From: Mariniphaga sp041684965
GTDB lineage: Bacteria; Bacteroidota; Bacteroidia; Bacteroidales; Prolixibacteraceae
NCBI GenBank assembly: GCA_041684965.1
Contig: JAWLGR010000003.1
Coordinates: 248,001-312,000 of the forward strand
Direction: 5' to 3'
DNA length: 64,000 nt
The translations under genes and the position numbers were made by a program. Below, in pieces: positions 35,403-44,297 of this stretch. Under the pieces are notes generated by a model that was not told the DNA's origin, ran no database searches, and worked only from the letters and a program-made list of their open reading frames with translations. Position 1 is the first letter of the stretch. Each line of letters begins with the position of its first letter.

Positions 35403-36265
35403 GCATTACAATTTTATATACAATAGCTACTCTAAGTGTTATCGGAACTGCCGCTGCGGTAGTTCTCTATTTTGTATCCCGTAAATTTTACGTTTATGAA
35501 GATCCCCGTATTGATGAAGTTGAAGAACAATTACCAGCGGCAAATTGCGGAGGATGCGGCTATGCCGGTTGCCGGGCATTTGCAGAAGCATGTGTAAAGG
35601 CGTCAGGGCTTGATGACTTGAATTGTCCTGTTGGCGGGAATGATACGATGAATAAAGTGGCTGGGATCCTGGGCATGGAATCCGTAAAAAAAGATTCCCG
35701 GATTGCTTTTATCCGGTGCAACGGCACCTGTGAGCACCGGCCAAAAACCAGCCTGTACGATGGAGCTACCACCTGTGCAATTGCAGCTTCGGTATACAGT
35801 GGCGAAACAGATTGCCAGTGGGGATGTCTTGGATACGGAGATTGTTTTGATTCCTGCGATTTTGATGCAATTGAATTAAGACCCGATTTAGGTGTTCCTA
35901 AAATAATCGACGATAAGTGTGTAGCATGCGGAGCCTGTGTTGATGCCTGTCCAAAGAATCTTATCGAATTGCGAAAGCAAAATCCCAGAAACAGAAAAGT
36001 TGTGGTTGCCTGTCGTAATCAGGACAAAGGGGGCATTGCCCGAAAAGCCTGCGCGGTAGCATGCATCGGTTGTACCAAATGTGAAAAGGAATGTAAATTT
36101 GATGCCATCACCATCGAAAACAATCTTGCATTCATTGATTCTGATAAATGTAAACTCTGTCGGAAATGTGTTCCGGTTTGCCCTACAGGTTCAATCATTG
36201 AAGAAAATTTCCCGCCAAGGAAAGCAAAGGTTGAAGAAAAATTAGTAAGTAGTACTGAAAATTAA
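35399..36265 (+). CDS. rnfB: RNF complex subunit B, ferredoxin-type
   Basis: A 288-residue iron-sulfur protein of the Rnf complex, anchored by one N-terminal helix. The first cluster motif CGGCGYAGCRAFAEAC (about 50-65) is followed by more cysteines (CNGTCE, CQWGCLGYGDC) and by ferredoxin motifs CVACGACVDACP, CIGCTKCEKEC and CKLCRKCVPVCP. This is the long, multi-cluster form seen in anaerobes, where RnfB receives electrons from reduced ferredoxin. The ATGA overlap with rseC shows coupling. Seven bases separate it from rnfC. Confidence 0.96.
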   Translation: MSITILYTIATLSVIGTAAAVVLYFVSRKFYVYEDPRIDEVEEQLPAANCGGCGYAGCRAFAEACVKASGLDDLNCPVGGNDTMNKVAGILGMESVKKDSRIAFIRCNGTCEHRPKTSLYDGATTCAIAASVYSGETDCQWGCLGYGDCFDSCDFDAIELRPDLGVPKIIDDKCVACGACVDACPKNLIELRKQNPRNRKVVVACRNQDKGGIARKACAVACIGCTKCEKECKFDAITIENNLAFIDSDKCKLCRKCVPVCPTGSIIEENFPPRKAKVEEKLVSSTEN

Positions 36266-36271
36266 TTCAGA

Positions 36272-37606
36272 ATGTTAAAAACGTTCAAGATTGGTGGAGT
36301 TCATCCACCTGAAAATAAATTATCATCGGGGAAACCCATTGAAATATTGCCCCTGCCAACTTCAGTTTTTATACCGGTTGCTCAACATATAGGGGCACCT
36401 GCCACACCAGTTGTAAAACGCGGTGATGTTGTAAAAACAGGACAATTAATAGCAAAAAGCAGCAGTTTTGTCTCCACCAACATCCACTCATCGGTTTCGG
36501 GGACTGTAAAGCGGGTAGATTTTCAATCAGACAGTTCAGGTTATCCAAAACAGGGAATCCTGATTGATGTACAGGGAGATGAATGGGAGGAAAATATTGA
36601 TCAAAGCAAAAGTCTTACAAAAGAATTCAACCTTACCGGTGAAGCAATAGTAAAAAAAATCCAGGATGCAGGAATAGTTGGTTTGGGAGGTGCCACATTT
36701 CCTACGCACGTAAAATTGATCCCACCAAAGGGAATGAAAGCCAATGTGCTATTAATAAATGGGGTTGAATGTGAACCTTACCTCACTTCCGACCACAGGT
36801 TAATGCTGGAAAAACCGGATGAAATTATTGTAGGTACCCGCCTATTGATGAAAGCATTAAATGTTGAAAAAGCAGTTATTGGAATTGAAAACAATAAACC
36901 AGATGCCATCCGGTTACTTACAGAAAAAACAAAAGAATACAAAGGGATAACTGTTACAGCACTTAAAGTTAAATATCCTCAGGGAGGTGAAAAACAACTT
37001 ATAAAAGCTGTAACCGGGAAGGAAGTTCCTCCAGGTGGTTTGCCTATAGCAGTTGGTGCCGTAGTCAACAATGTAGGGACCGCATATGCAGTATACGAAG
37101 CCATTCAAAAAAACAAACCGCTCTTTGAACGGGTAGTAACTATTACAGGAAAAGATGTAGAAAAACCTTCAAATTTTCTTGTCCGGATAGGGACATCCAC
37201 ATCCGTTTTACTGGAGGCAGCAGGAGGTTTACCTGAAAGCACAGGGAAAATTATAAGCGGGGGGCCGATGATGGGTAAAGCGCTCGCTTCAATAGACATA
37301 CCGGTATCCAAAGGAACATCCGGCATTTTACTGATGCAAAAACAAGAGGCAGTAAGGGATCACGTGATTGCCTGTATCCGCTGTTCAAAGTGTGTTTCAG
37401 TATGCCCGATGGGACTGGAACCATATCTGTTAATGACACTTTCTGAAAAACAACTGTTTGACCGTGCCGAAGAAAACCATATAATGGACTGTATAGAGTG
37501 TGGATCATGTAGCTACACCTGTCCTTCAGGAAGGCCATTGCTTGATTACATCCGGTTTGGAAAAGGAAAAGTTGGACAAATAATACGTTCGAGAAAAAAT
37601 TTATAA
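36272..37606 (+). CDS. rnfC: RNF complex subunit C
   Basis: A 444-residue peripheral subunit that carries the NADH site and FMN. It begins with the typical HPPENK motif, has a Gly-rich nucleotide-binding segment GIVGLGGATFPTHVKL (about 135-150), GVECEPYLTSDHRLM, and a C-terminal pair of [4Fe-4S] motifs, CIRCSKCVSVCP and CIECGSCSYTCP. It passes electrons between the RnfB/RnfG chain and NAD. Length matches bacterial RnfC without the long C-terminal extension seen in some proteobacteria. Confidence 0.97.
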   Translation: MLKTFKIGGVHPPENKLSSGKPIEILPLPTSVFIPVAQHIGAPATPVVKRGDVVKTGQLIAKSSSFVSTNIHSSVSGTVKRVDFQSDSSGYPKQGILIDVQGDEWEENIDQSKSLTKEFNLTGEAIVKKIQDAGIVGLGGATFPTHVKLIPPKGMKANVLLINGVECEPYLTSDHRLMLEKPDEIIVGTRLLMKALNVEKAVIGIENNKPDAIRLLTEKTKEYKGITVTALKVKYPQGGEKQLIKAVTGKEVPPGGLPIAVGAVVNNVGTAYAVYEAIQKNKPLFERVVTITGKDVEKPSNFLVRIGTSTSVLLEAAGGLPESTGKIISGGPMMGKALASIDIPVSKGTSGILLMQKQEAVRDHVIACIRCSKCVSVCPMGLEPYLLMTLSEKQLFDRAEENHIMDCIECGSCSYTCPSGRPLLDYIRFGKGKVGQIIRSRKNL

Positions 37607-37613
37607 TTAAACC

Positions 37614-37633
37614 ATCTGCCTTAATCGGCAGGT
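37614..37633. repeat. CTGCC/GGCAG hairpin between rnfC and rnfD
   Basis: ATCTGCC and GGCAGGT arms (one G-T pair) around TTAATC. Possibly another interspersed extragenic repeat, compare 26619-26640. Confidence 0.35.
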
Positions 37634-37658
37634 AGAAAATTAAACTCAAAAACTGAGA

Positions 37659-38639
37659 ATGAGTAATTTATTTACCGTTTCGCCATCACCCCATGTTCAT
37701 TCTTCTGAGACAACCGGAAAAATCATGTACCGGGTAGTTTATGCAATGATTCCGGCCTTGCTGTGGTCTGTTTTTGTATTTGGTCTTGATGCGCTTCGGG
37801 TTACCCTGATTGCCGTTGTTGCCTGCCTGGCATTTGAATATTTAATTCAAAAGTACCTGATGAAAATCAAACCAATGGTAACAGACGGCTCAGCATTAAT
37901 AACAGGTATCCTTCTGGCTTTTAACGTTCCTGCAAATCTGCCCTGGTGGATAATTATTATCGGGGCTCTTGCTGCTGTAGGTATCGGAAAACTTTCATTT
38001 GGCGGATTAGGAAGCAACATTTTTAATCCGGCACTTGTAGGAAGGGTTTTCCTTCTCATTTCCTTTCCGGTGCAAATGACTGCATGGCCCGTTATACGGG
38101 AAAAAGAGGTTGACGGATTAACTTCAGCCACACCTCTTGCCCTCATTAAGGACGGAATTTCATCGGGAACTCCGGTTTCACAACTTACAGAAGCACTTCC
38201 TTCATCAACCGATATGCTCCTGGGAAATATGAGTGGGTCTCTTGGGGAAGTATCTGCGCTTTTGTTGATTTTAGGTGGTTTGTATATGCTTTATAAAAGG
38301 GTAATTTCCTGGCACATACCGGTTTCTGTAATCGGAACCGTTGCAGTGGTAGCTGCAATGTTTTGGCTTATTGATCCACAAAATTATGTCAATCCGCTTT
38401 ACCATATCTTAACCGGCGGATTAATGCTTGGAGCTGTATTTATGGCAACTGATATGGTAACATCCCCCATGACGCCAAAGGGACAGCTTATTTTTGGAGC
38501 AGGAATAGGGATAATTACAATAAGCATCCGATTATTCGGAGCCTATCCAGAAGGTATTTCATTTGCCATACTGATAATGAATGCATTCACACCACTTATA
38601 AACAATTATGTGAAACCTAAACGATTTGGAGGAAATTAA
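37659..38639 (+). CDS. rnfD: RNF complex subunit D, membrane flavoprotein
   Basis: A 326-residue integral membrane subunit with about nine helices. The segment GLTSATPLAL carries Thr158 in the S(G/A)ATP context used for covalent FMN attachment in RnfD and NqrB. Other family strings are FGGLGSNIFNPALVGRVFL and MATDMVTSPMT. It forms, with RnfA, E and G, the ion-translocating part of the complex. Preceded by 52 bases containing a small hairpin repeat, and directly followed by rnfG. Confidence 0.96.
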   Translation: MSNLFTVSPSPHVHSSETTGKIMYRVVYAMIPALLWSVFVFGLDALRVTLIAVVACLAFEYLIQKYLMKIKPMVTDGSALITGILLAFNVPANLPWWIIIIGALAAVGIGKLSFGGLGSNIFNPALVGRVFLLISFPVQMTAWPVIREKEVDGLTSATPLALIKDGISSGTPVSQLTEALPSSTDMLLGNMSGSLGEVSALLLILGGLYMLYKRVISWHIPVSVIGTVAVVAAMFWLIDPQNYVNPLYHILTGGLMLGAVFMATDMVTSPMTPKGQLIFGAGIGIITISIRLFGAYPEGISFAILIMNAFTPLINNYVKPKRFGGN

Positions 38640-38640
38640 T

Positions 38641-39252
38641 ATGGCAAAGCGTGAATCGACGTTCTTAAGTATGGTGGCAACGCTCTTTGCTGTAACTTTT
38701 ATTGCAGCAGCCGCTCTGGGTTTTGTTTATGACTTAACAAAAGAGGCTATAGAAGAGGCAAAATTGAAGGCACAAAGCGAGGCAATTGAAAAAGTCCTTC
38801 CCGAATTTGATGAATTGGGTAAATCTTATAAAGTTGCTGTTCCCTCTTCCTCCGACAGTCTTGAATTTTTCCCGGCCTTTAAAGAGGGAAAACACGTTGG
38901 GGTTGCTGTCAGGACATATACCAACAATGGTTTCAGTGGTTATATTTCCATCATGGCAGGCATCGACAATTCAGGCAACATTTCAGGGTTTGAGGTGCTC
39001 GAACATGCGGAAACTCCAGGGTTGGGCTCTAAAATGAGCGATTGGTTCAGGAATCATGAAAAGCCGGGTCAGAATGTAATAGGTAAAAATCCCAAATCCC
39101 ATTCATTTAAAGTGACCAAAGATGGTGGAGATTTCGATGCCATTACAGCATCTACCATCACTTCCAGGGCTTTTTTGGAAGCACTTGAACGGGCATATCA
39201 AGCTTATGAAGAAAATATGAATGCAACTACTGCAGATGCATCCAATCAATAA
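38641..39252 (+). CDS. rnfG: RNF complex subunit G, periplasmic flavoprotein
   Basis: A 203-residue subunit with one N-terminal membrane helix and an FMN-binding domain on the outer face. HAETPGLGSKM and the flavinylation segment DAITASTITSRA are present; Thr172 is the likely covalent FMN site, although the consensus Gly-Ala before it reads Ala-Ser here. The ATG at 38641 lies one base after the rnfD stop; an earlier TTG at 38626 would overlap rnfD by 14 bases and is less likely. The ApbE flavin transferase it needs is not in this window. Confidence 0.95.
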   Translation: MAKRESTFLSMVATLFAVTFIAAAALGFVYDLTKEAIEEAKLKAQSEAIEKVLPEFDELGKSYKVAVPSSSDSLEFFPAFKEGKHVGVAVRTYTNNGFSGYISIMAGIDNSGNISGFEVLEHAETPGLGSKMSDWFRNHEKPGQNVIGKNPKSHSFKVTKDGGDFDAITASTITSRAFLEALERAYQAYEENMNATTADASNQ

Positions 39253-39261
39253 AATCATATT

Positions 39262-39846
39262 ATGGATCAGTGGAAGAATTTTACGAAAGGATTTATAAAG
39301 GAGAACCCGGTATTTGTACTTTTATTGGGAATGTGCCCTACTCTTGGTGTCACCTCTTCAGCCATAAATGGACTGGGAATGGGACTTGCAACAACATTCG
39401 TACTGGTAATGGCAAACATTGTGGTTTCGCTTATAAAATCTCAGATTCCTGACAAGGTGCGAATTCCAAGTTTCATTGTTGTAATTGCTGCATTTGTAAC
39501 TATAGTGGAACTAATAATGGAAGCATACCTGCCGGCACTTTTTAAAAGCCTTGGTATATTTATACCACTCATCGTAGTAAACTGCATTGTATTAGGTCGG
39601 GCCGAAGCTTTTGCCTCTAAAAACAATTTGGGTAAAGCAACAATTGACGGGCTGGGAATGGGATTGGGATTCAGCTTTGCACTTGTTTTGCTTGGCGGAG
39701 TCCGTGAGTTACTGGGAAGCGGAAAGCTTTTTGATATTCCACTTTATTCAGAAAACTATGTAGCTCTTTTATTTGTGCTTGCTCCTGGTGCTTTTATAGT
39801 ACTGGGCTACCTGGTTGCAATAATAAACCGTGTCAAAAAAAATTAA
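39262..39846 (+). CDS. rnfE: RNF complex subunit E
   Basis: A 194-residue polytopic membrane protein homologous to NqrD/RsxE, with about six helices. It contains ENPVFVLLLGMCPTLGVTSS at the N-terminus, a conserved Cys in a short helix, and NCIVLGRAEAFA in the middle, the pseudo-symmetric partner of the matching segment in RnfA. RnfA and RnfE together hold an intramembrane iron-sulfur cluster in the known structures. Nine bases after rnfG. Confidence 0.96.
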   Translation: MDQWKNFTKGFIKENPVFVLLLGMCPTLGVTSSAINGLGMGLATTFVLVMANIVVSLIKSQIPDKVRIPSFIVVIAAFVTIVELIMEAYLPALFKSLGIFIPLIVVNCIVLGRAEAFASKNNLGKATIDGLGMGLGFSFALVLLGGVRELLGSGKLFDIPLYSENYVALLFVLAPGAFIVLGYLVAIINRVKKN

Positions 39847-39873
39847 CAGAATAACGAATAAAGGATCAGAGCT

Positions 39874-40446
39874 ATGAATTATTTAGTAATTGTATTAGGA
39901 GCAATTCTTGTAAACAATATCGTTTTAATGCGCTTCCTGGGAATTTGCCCTTTCCTGGGTGTTTCCAAAAGAATTTCCACTGCCATTGGGATGACATTTG
40001 CTGTTGCGTTTGTAATGGTTCTTGCGACAATAGTTACATATATTATCCAGATATATATCCTGAATGTTTTCGGACTGGCATTTCTTCAAACCATAGCTTT
40101 CATTCTGGTAATTGCTTCCCTGGTCCAGTTGGTAGAAATTATAATGAAAAAGGTAAGTCCTGCTCTTTACCAGGCCCTGGGTATTTTTCTCCCCCTCATT
40201 ACAACCAACTGTGCAATCCTGGGGGTTGCTATCCTGACCATTCAAACCGATTATAATTTAGTGGAAGGCGTCGTTTTTGCTGTTGCAAACGCCTTTGGAT
40301 TTGGTCTGGCGCTCTTACTTTTCGCAGGTATGCGCGAGCATCTTGACCTGCAAAACGTACCCAAAGGACTCAAAGGTGCTCCTATTGCACTTATTACAGC
40401 AGGAATCCTGGCTATGGCATTCATGGGTTTTTCCGGGTTGGTATAA
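39874..40446 (+). CDS. rnfA: RNF complex subunit A
   Basis: A 190-residue membrane protein homologous to NqrE/RsxA. LVNNIVLMRFLGICPFLGVS near the N-terminus and TTNCAILGVAI in the middle carry the two cysteines that ligate the intramembrane cluster, matching those in RnfE. About six helices. Last gene of rseC-rnfBCDGEA, completing a full six-subunit ferredoxin:NAD oxidoreductase that couples electron flow to sodium or proton export, or runs backwards to make reduced ferredoxin. Confidence 0.97.
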   Translation: MNYLVIVLGAILVNNIVLMRFLGICPFLGVSKRISTAIGMTFAVAFVMVLATIVTYIIQIYILNVFGLAFLQTIAFILVIASLVQLVEIIMKKVSPALYQALGIFLPLITTNCAILGVAILTIQTDYNLVEGVVFAVANAFGFGLALLLFAGMREHLDLQNVPKGLKGAPIALITAGILAMAFMGFSGLV

Positions 40447-40570
40447 CTACCCTCCAATTTTGGTTTTCAAATTTAATATCGCATTTAATTATTAATTCAG
40501 AAGAGATAATTTTTAAAATCCAATATATTTTATCATTTTTATACTCACTAAACTCATAATGAGCATTTAA

Positions 40571-41278
40571 ATGAAAAACATATTGTGTATCGTGTTTTTT
40601 TCATTTCTCTTTTCATCAAACACTTTAGCTCAAGCCTATCTATTTCCAAATTATGAGATTAAACAGGCAATGGATTTTTACCATTTCAACAGATCAGAAA
40701 TGGAACGTTTTGCTGAGGTTCTGCCGGAAAAACAAATTGATGGTTCTCCATACCTGAACGAAGAGTTTATTGAAGGTTCAATTTTTACAACTTCGAAAAA
40801 TCTATATGTATCTATACCACTGCGATACAATATATTCAACGATCAGATTGAATTTTACAGCAATGAGGGCAGGGCATATGCTATAACCGTACCGGAAATT
40901 ATTGAAAAAGTTGTAATTGGTGAATATCATCTGGAATACATCCCTTACCAGCAGGCAAAAAAAATTCGTCGGGGATTTTTTACTATAGTCGTCGAAGGAA
41001 ATGCTACTTTATACAAAAGACAAATTATAATTTTTGAAGAGGAAAAAAAAGCCGCTGCTTTTAAAGATCCCCAACCTCCCAGATTTATTGGAAAGCCGGA
41101 TAAATTCTACATCAGAACAGGCCTGGATGCTGCTAAACCAATTAATAAAACCAAAGATTTGTTGAAGTTTTTTCCTGATAAAAATGACACTATAAGTAAT
41201 TTTATCAAAAACAATAAGGTGAAATCAAACGACGAAAATTCATTGGCTGATTTGATCAGATTTTGCAATTCTCTGTAA
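40571..41278 (+). CDS. secreted protein of unknown function
   Basis: A 235-residue protein with a signal peptide ending near TLAQA. No catalytic motif is recognisable. GSPYLNEEFIEGSIFTTSK followed by VSIPLRYNIFNDQIEF resembles a set of uncharacterised Bacteroidota periplasmic proteins that I recall but cannot name. The C-terminal third is rich in Lys and Asp and may contact other proteins. It lies between the rnf operon (124 bases upstream) and a TrmJ-like gene (65 bases downstream), neither of which suggests a function. Confidence 0.75.
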   Translation: MKNILCIVFFSFLFSSNTLAQAYLFPNYEIKQAMDFYHFNRSEMERFAEVLPEKQIDGSPYLNEEFIEGSIFTTSKNLYVSIPLRYNIFNDQIEFYSNEGRAYAITVPEIIEKVVIGEYHLEYIPYQQAKKIRRGFFTIVVEGNATLYKRQIIIFEEEKKAAAFKDPQPPRFIGKPDKFYIRTGLDAAKPINKTKDLLKFFPDKNDTISNFIKNNKVKSNDENSLADLIRFCNSL

Positions 41279-41343
41279 TCTATTTTCATCTTTTACCATA
41301 AGTAATTTAATTCTCGAATTTTATTATAACATACATAATCCTA

Positions 41344-42027
41344 ATGCAAATTTCATTCATCCTGGTTGAACCATCCACTCCTGAAAATGTAGGAGCCTCA
41401 GCCCGCGCAATAAAAACCATGGGCTTTAACAACCTGTTACTGGTAAGTCCCTGTAATCATCTAAGTAACCCGGCACGATGGCTGGCGCATGGTTCAGAAG
41501 AAGTACTTGAAAATGCCCGGGTTTTTTCCAGTCTCAGGGAAGCTATTACCGGATTTGATTTTATAATAGGGACTACGGCAAAGTACCGCAGTGTTAAGTA
41601 CGATTATCATCCTGTGCATCAACTGCCCGAGCTCATTAAATCAAAGGGGGGAACAATAAACAATATTGCCATACTGTTTGGACGGGAAGAATCGGGATTA
41701 CGTAATGAAGAATTAAAACTATGCGATCTTGTAACGACCATTCCTATGAAAACGACCTTCCCGTCACTGAACCTTTCCCAGGCAGTTATGCTGTATGCCT
41801 GGGAACTTTCAAAGATTGGAATGAATACTTTTGCAGTTCCGCCTGTCAGAGATGAAAAAAGTTTTCGTTTGCTGCACCAAAAAGTAGAAATTCTACTTAA
41901 AAGAACAGGTTTTGATGAAAATTCAGCTATCTATCCCCGGTTTCTTGAAAGAATCAGCATCTTAGAAGAAGGAGACATTCATTTAATTCATTCATTATGC
42001 AACAAACTGCTCGAAGAAAAAAAATAA
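41344..42027 (+). CDS. SpoU/TrmH-type RNA methyltransferase (TrmJ-like)
   Basis: A 227-residue SPOUT methyltransferase. Motif 1 is FILVEPSTPENVGASARAIK, motif 2 AILFGREESGLRNEEL, and motif 3 IPMKTTFPSLNLSQAVMLYAWEL; these form the knotted SAM-binding site. The order and wording match TrmJ, which 2'-O-methylates nucleotide 32 in tRNA, more than TrmH or RlmB, but the target is inferred. It lacks the longer C-terminal helix of some TrmJ proteins. Confidence 0.88.
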   Translation: MQISFILVEPSTPENVGASARAIKTMGFNNLLLVSPCNHLSNPARWLAHGSEEVLENARVFSSLREAITGFDFIIGTTAKYRSVKYDYHPVHQLPELIKSKGGTINNIAILFGREESGLRNEELKLCDLVTTIPMKTTFPSLNLSQAVMLYAWELSKIGMNTFAVPPVRDEKSFRLLHQKVEILLKRTGFDENSAIYPRFLERISILEEGDIHLIHSLCNKLLEEKK

Positions 42028-42084
42028 TTCATTGCTATGTAACATTGAAAAAAAAGCACCGTCATTAATCCAGAACTGAAAAAA

Positions 42085-42639
42085 TTGGAAAAGCAGTACA
42101 AAAATATTCATCAGGAATTGATTGACCAATGTATAAAAGGAAATCAAAAAGCACAGTTCAAGCTGTATAAGCTCTATTATAAAAGCATGTACAGTGTGAG
42201 TCTGAGAATAGTTAACAATGAAGCAGAAGCAGAAGATATTATGCAAGAGTCGTTTTTAAAAGCATTTAGAAAAATGAGCACCTACAAGGGGGAAGTCAGC
42301 TTCGGGGCATGGTTAAAAAAAATAGTAGTAAACCGTTCTTTGGATCATTTGAAAAAAAAGAAAGTAAAGTTTGAGGATGTAACCACCAGCACTTTTCAGC
42401 TTACCAGTGATGAAGAGACTTATAAAGATGTTGATGTGGAGCGTATTAAAAGTGCTATAAGCCAATTGTCTGATGGTTATCGTACCATCCTGAGCCTTTA
42501 CCTGATCGAAGGATATGATCACGATGAAATAAGTGAAATATTGGGGATTAGCAATTCAGCATCAAGAACCCAATATTCCAGAGCAAAAGACAAATTGAGA
42601 GAAATCTTAAAAGGGAAAGAAATTTATTTATACAACTGA
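42085..42639 (+). CDS. ECF-type RNA polymerase sigma factor
   Basis: A 184-residue sigma factor with both ECF regions: region 2 with AEAEDIMQESFLKAFRKM and FGAWLKKIVVNRSLDHLKKKK, and region 4 with LSDGYRTILSLYLIEGYDHDEISEILGISNSASRTQYSRAKDKLR, the last ending in the DNA-recognition helix. Translation appears to start at TTG 42085, since no ATG precedes region 2 in frame. It is followed at two bases by a gene for a membrane protein that looks like its anti-sigma factor. Distinct from the truncated factor at the left edge. Confidence 0.92.
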   Translation: MEKQYKNIHQELIDQCIKGNQKAQFKLYKLYYKSMYSVSLRIVNNEAEAEDIMQESFLKAFRKMSTYKGEVSFGAWLKKIVVNRSLDHLKKKKVKFEDVTTSTFQLTSDEETYKDVDVERIKSAISQLSDGYRTILSLYLIEGYDHDEISEILGISNSASRTQYSRAKDKLREILKGKEIYLYN

Positions 42640-42640
42640 A

Positions 42641-43228
42641 ATGAGCAACAAATATTCAATAGAAGACCTGATTTCAAAAAACATTGAAAGATTGAACGAC
42701 AATGAACCTGGAGAAGGGCATTTTGATCGATTTGAGGCCCGTTTGCAGGCAATGAACCAAAAGAAGAAGGTTTTCCCGTTCAATACTGTATGGAAGATAG
42801 CAGCTGCGGCCGTGTTTGCTTTTTTAGTGGTTAACCAGGCCATTATATGGTTTTCTGCAGAACCTTTAAACCAATCACCTGCAGGAGGAAATTCAGGAAT
42901 GACATTAGCGACTGTTTCTGCTGAATATGAAGAAGTGGAATTTTATTTTACAAATGCCATTAATGTAGGACTAAACCAATGGGAGGATTTAGTTAACAAG
43001 GGATTAATATCAACCGAAGAAAAACAAATGATGCAAAATGAATTGGAAGAGTTTGAAGAAATTTTCCAAAACCTGCAAAACGACCTGTTATTAAATCCTA
43101 ACGACGAACGAGTTATAAATGCTATGATTAAATATTACCAGACTAAGCTAAGTTTAATAAATATGATAGTAGAAAGATTACTGGAAGTGAAACAAAAAAA
43201 CAATGAAAATCATGAAACCGAAAGTTAG
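42641..43228 (+). CDS. putative membrane anti-sigma factor
   Basis: A 195-residue protein with a cytoplasmic N-terminus (about 1-46), one membrane helix (VWKIAAAAVFAFLVVNQAIIW, about 48-69) and an outer domain that looks like a helical coiled coil (YEEVEFYFTNAINVG, LEEFEEIFQNLQNDLLL). It has no zinc-finger ZAS motif and no FecR domain. The role as anti-sigma factor is inferred from topology and from its position between the sigma gene (one-base gap) and a DUF4097 gene that it overlaps. Confidence 0.75.
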   Translation: MSNKYSIEDLISKNIERLNDNEPGEGHFDRFEARLQAMNQKKKVFPFNTVWKIAAAAVFAFLVVNQAIIWFSAEPLNQSPAGGNSGMTLATVSAEYEEVEFYFTNAINVGLNQWEDLVNKGLISTEEKQMMQNELEEFEEIFQNLQNDLLLNPNDERVINAMIKYYQTKLSLINMIVERLLEVKQKNNENHETES

Positions 43229-44255
43229 AGCTTTAACAGCCTTGCTTATAATTTGCATTTTAATTGCAGGGGCAACAGCCAGGGCTGAAGAAAAGACTAA
43301 GAAATACAGTGAGGCGTGGCCCGTAAATTCAGTTGGGACACTGGAGATTAACAACCGCTTCGGAGAAGTCAGAGTCACCGATAAGGGCGGAAGAAACATT
43401 ACTATTGACGTAGTAGTAACTGTAGAGGCTTCCAGCGAAAAAAATGCTCAGGACCTGCTCGGTCAGATTGATATAAGCTTTGGTAAAACAGGAAACACCG
43501 TAACTGCAGAAACGCATATCAGTAAAGGCTTCAGCAGCCGCCGCCGTTTCTCCATCGATTACGAAGTCAATATTCCACCAGATAAAAATCTGACTGTTAT
43601 AAATAAATATGGAAATACTTTTATAAATGAGTTGAATGCAAACGGATCATTCGATATTCAGTATGGCAACATAACCATAAATGCGATGAATACGCCTGAA
43701 AACGGTTCTGCCAAACTCAGCCTTGCTTATGGTAAATCGGATATCCAACGCGCAAATAATATAAATGTAACGGTACAGTATTCCAACATGAATTTCGGAA
43801 CCCTGAACGAGTTAAGGCTGAATTCAAAATATACGGTTATCAGCATCGAAAGAGTAGGTTCAGTTACTGCTGAATCAAAATACGATACCTTCAATTTCAA
43901 AAACGTACGTTCGCTGAATGCCGATACAAAATATACCAACATTAAAATGGAAGAGCTGGCTGAAAACCTGAATCTTACAGCAGGATATGGCGGAATAAAA
44001 GTAGGAAAAGTTAATACTGAATTTAATAACCTATCCATTACCAGCAGCTATGGGCATGTGATCCTTGGACTGGGAAACGCAAGTTATGCAATTGATGCCA
44101 GTTGCAATTATTGTGGGATTTCTTATCCGGAAAGCAATTTTTCAGGAGACAGGAGAAATGAAAACAATACCAGAACCCTGCAAGGGAAAGTTGGTAATGG
44201 TTCAGGTGGCCGCATTTATATAAAAAGTCGCTATGGCGAAATAAAACTTGATTGA
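43203..44255 (+). CDS. DUF4097-type exported beta-repeat protein
   Basis: A 350-residue exported protein with signal peptide ending near ATARA. The mature part consists of short repeating beta strands (INNRFGEVRVTD, VINKYGNTFINELN, IQYGNITINAM, LAYGKSDIQRA, NSKYTVISIERVG), the pattern of DUF4097/head-GIN adhesin-like domains that form a right-handed beta-helix or sandwich. It overlaps the anti-sigma gene by 26 bases; an ATG at 43212 would also serve. Such proteins often accompany ECF sigma/anti-sigma pairs in Bacteroidota and may sense or respond to envelope stress, which is inference. Confidence 0.85.
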   Translation: MKIMKPKVRALTALLIICILIAGATARAEEKTKKYSEAWPVNSVGTLEINNRFGEVRVTDKGGRNITIDVVVTVEASSEKNAQDLLGQIDISFGKTGNTVTAETHISKGFSSRRRFSIDYEVNIPPDKNLTVINKYGNTFINELNANGSFDIQYGNITINAMNTPENGSAKLSLAYGKSDIQRANNINVTVQYSNMNFGTLNELRLNSKYTVISIERVGSVTAESKYDTFNFKNVRSLNADTKYTNIKMEELAENLNLTAGYGGIKVGKVNTEFNNLSITSSYGHVILGLGNASYAIDASCNYCGISYPESNFSGDRRNENNTRTLQGKVGNGSGGRIYIKSRYGEIKLD

Positions 44256-44297
44256 TTATCTCAAGCGCCAATTAGGAAACAATGCCCTTGAAATCTG

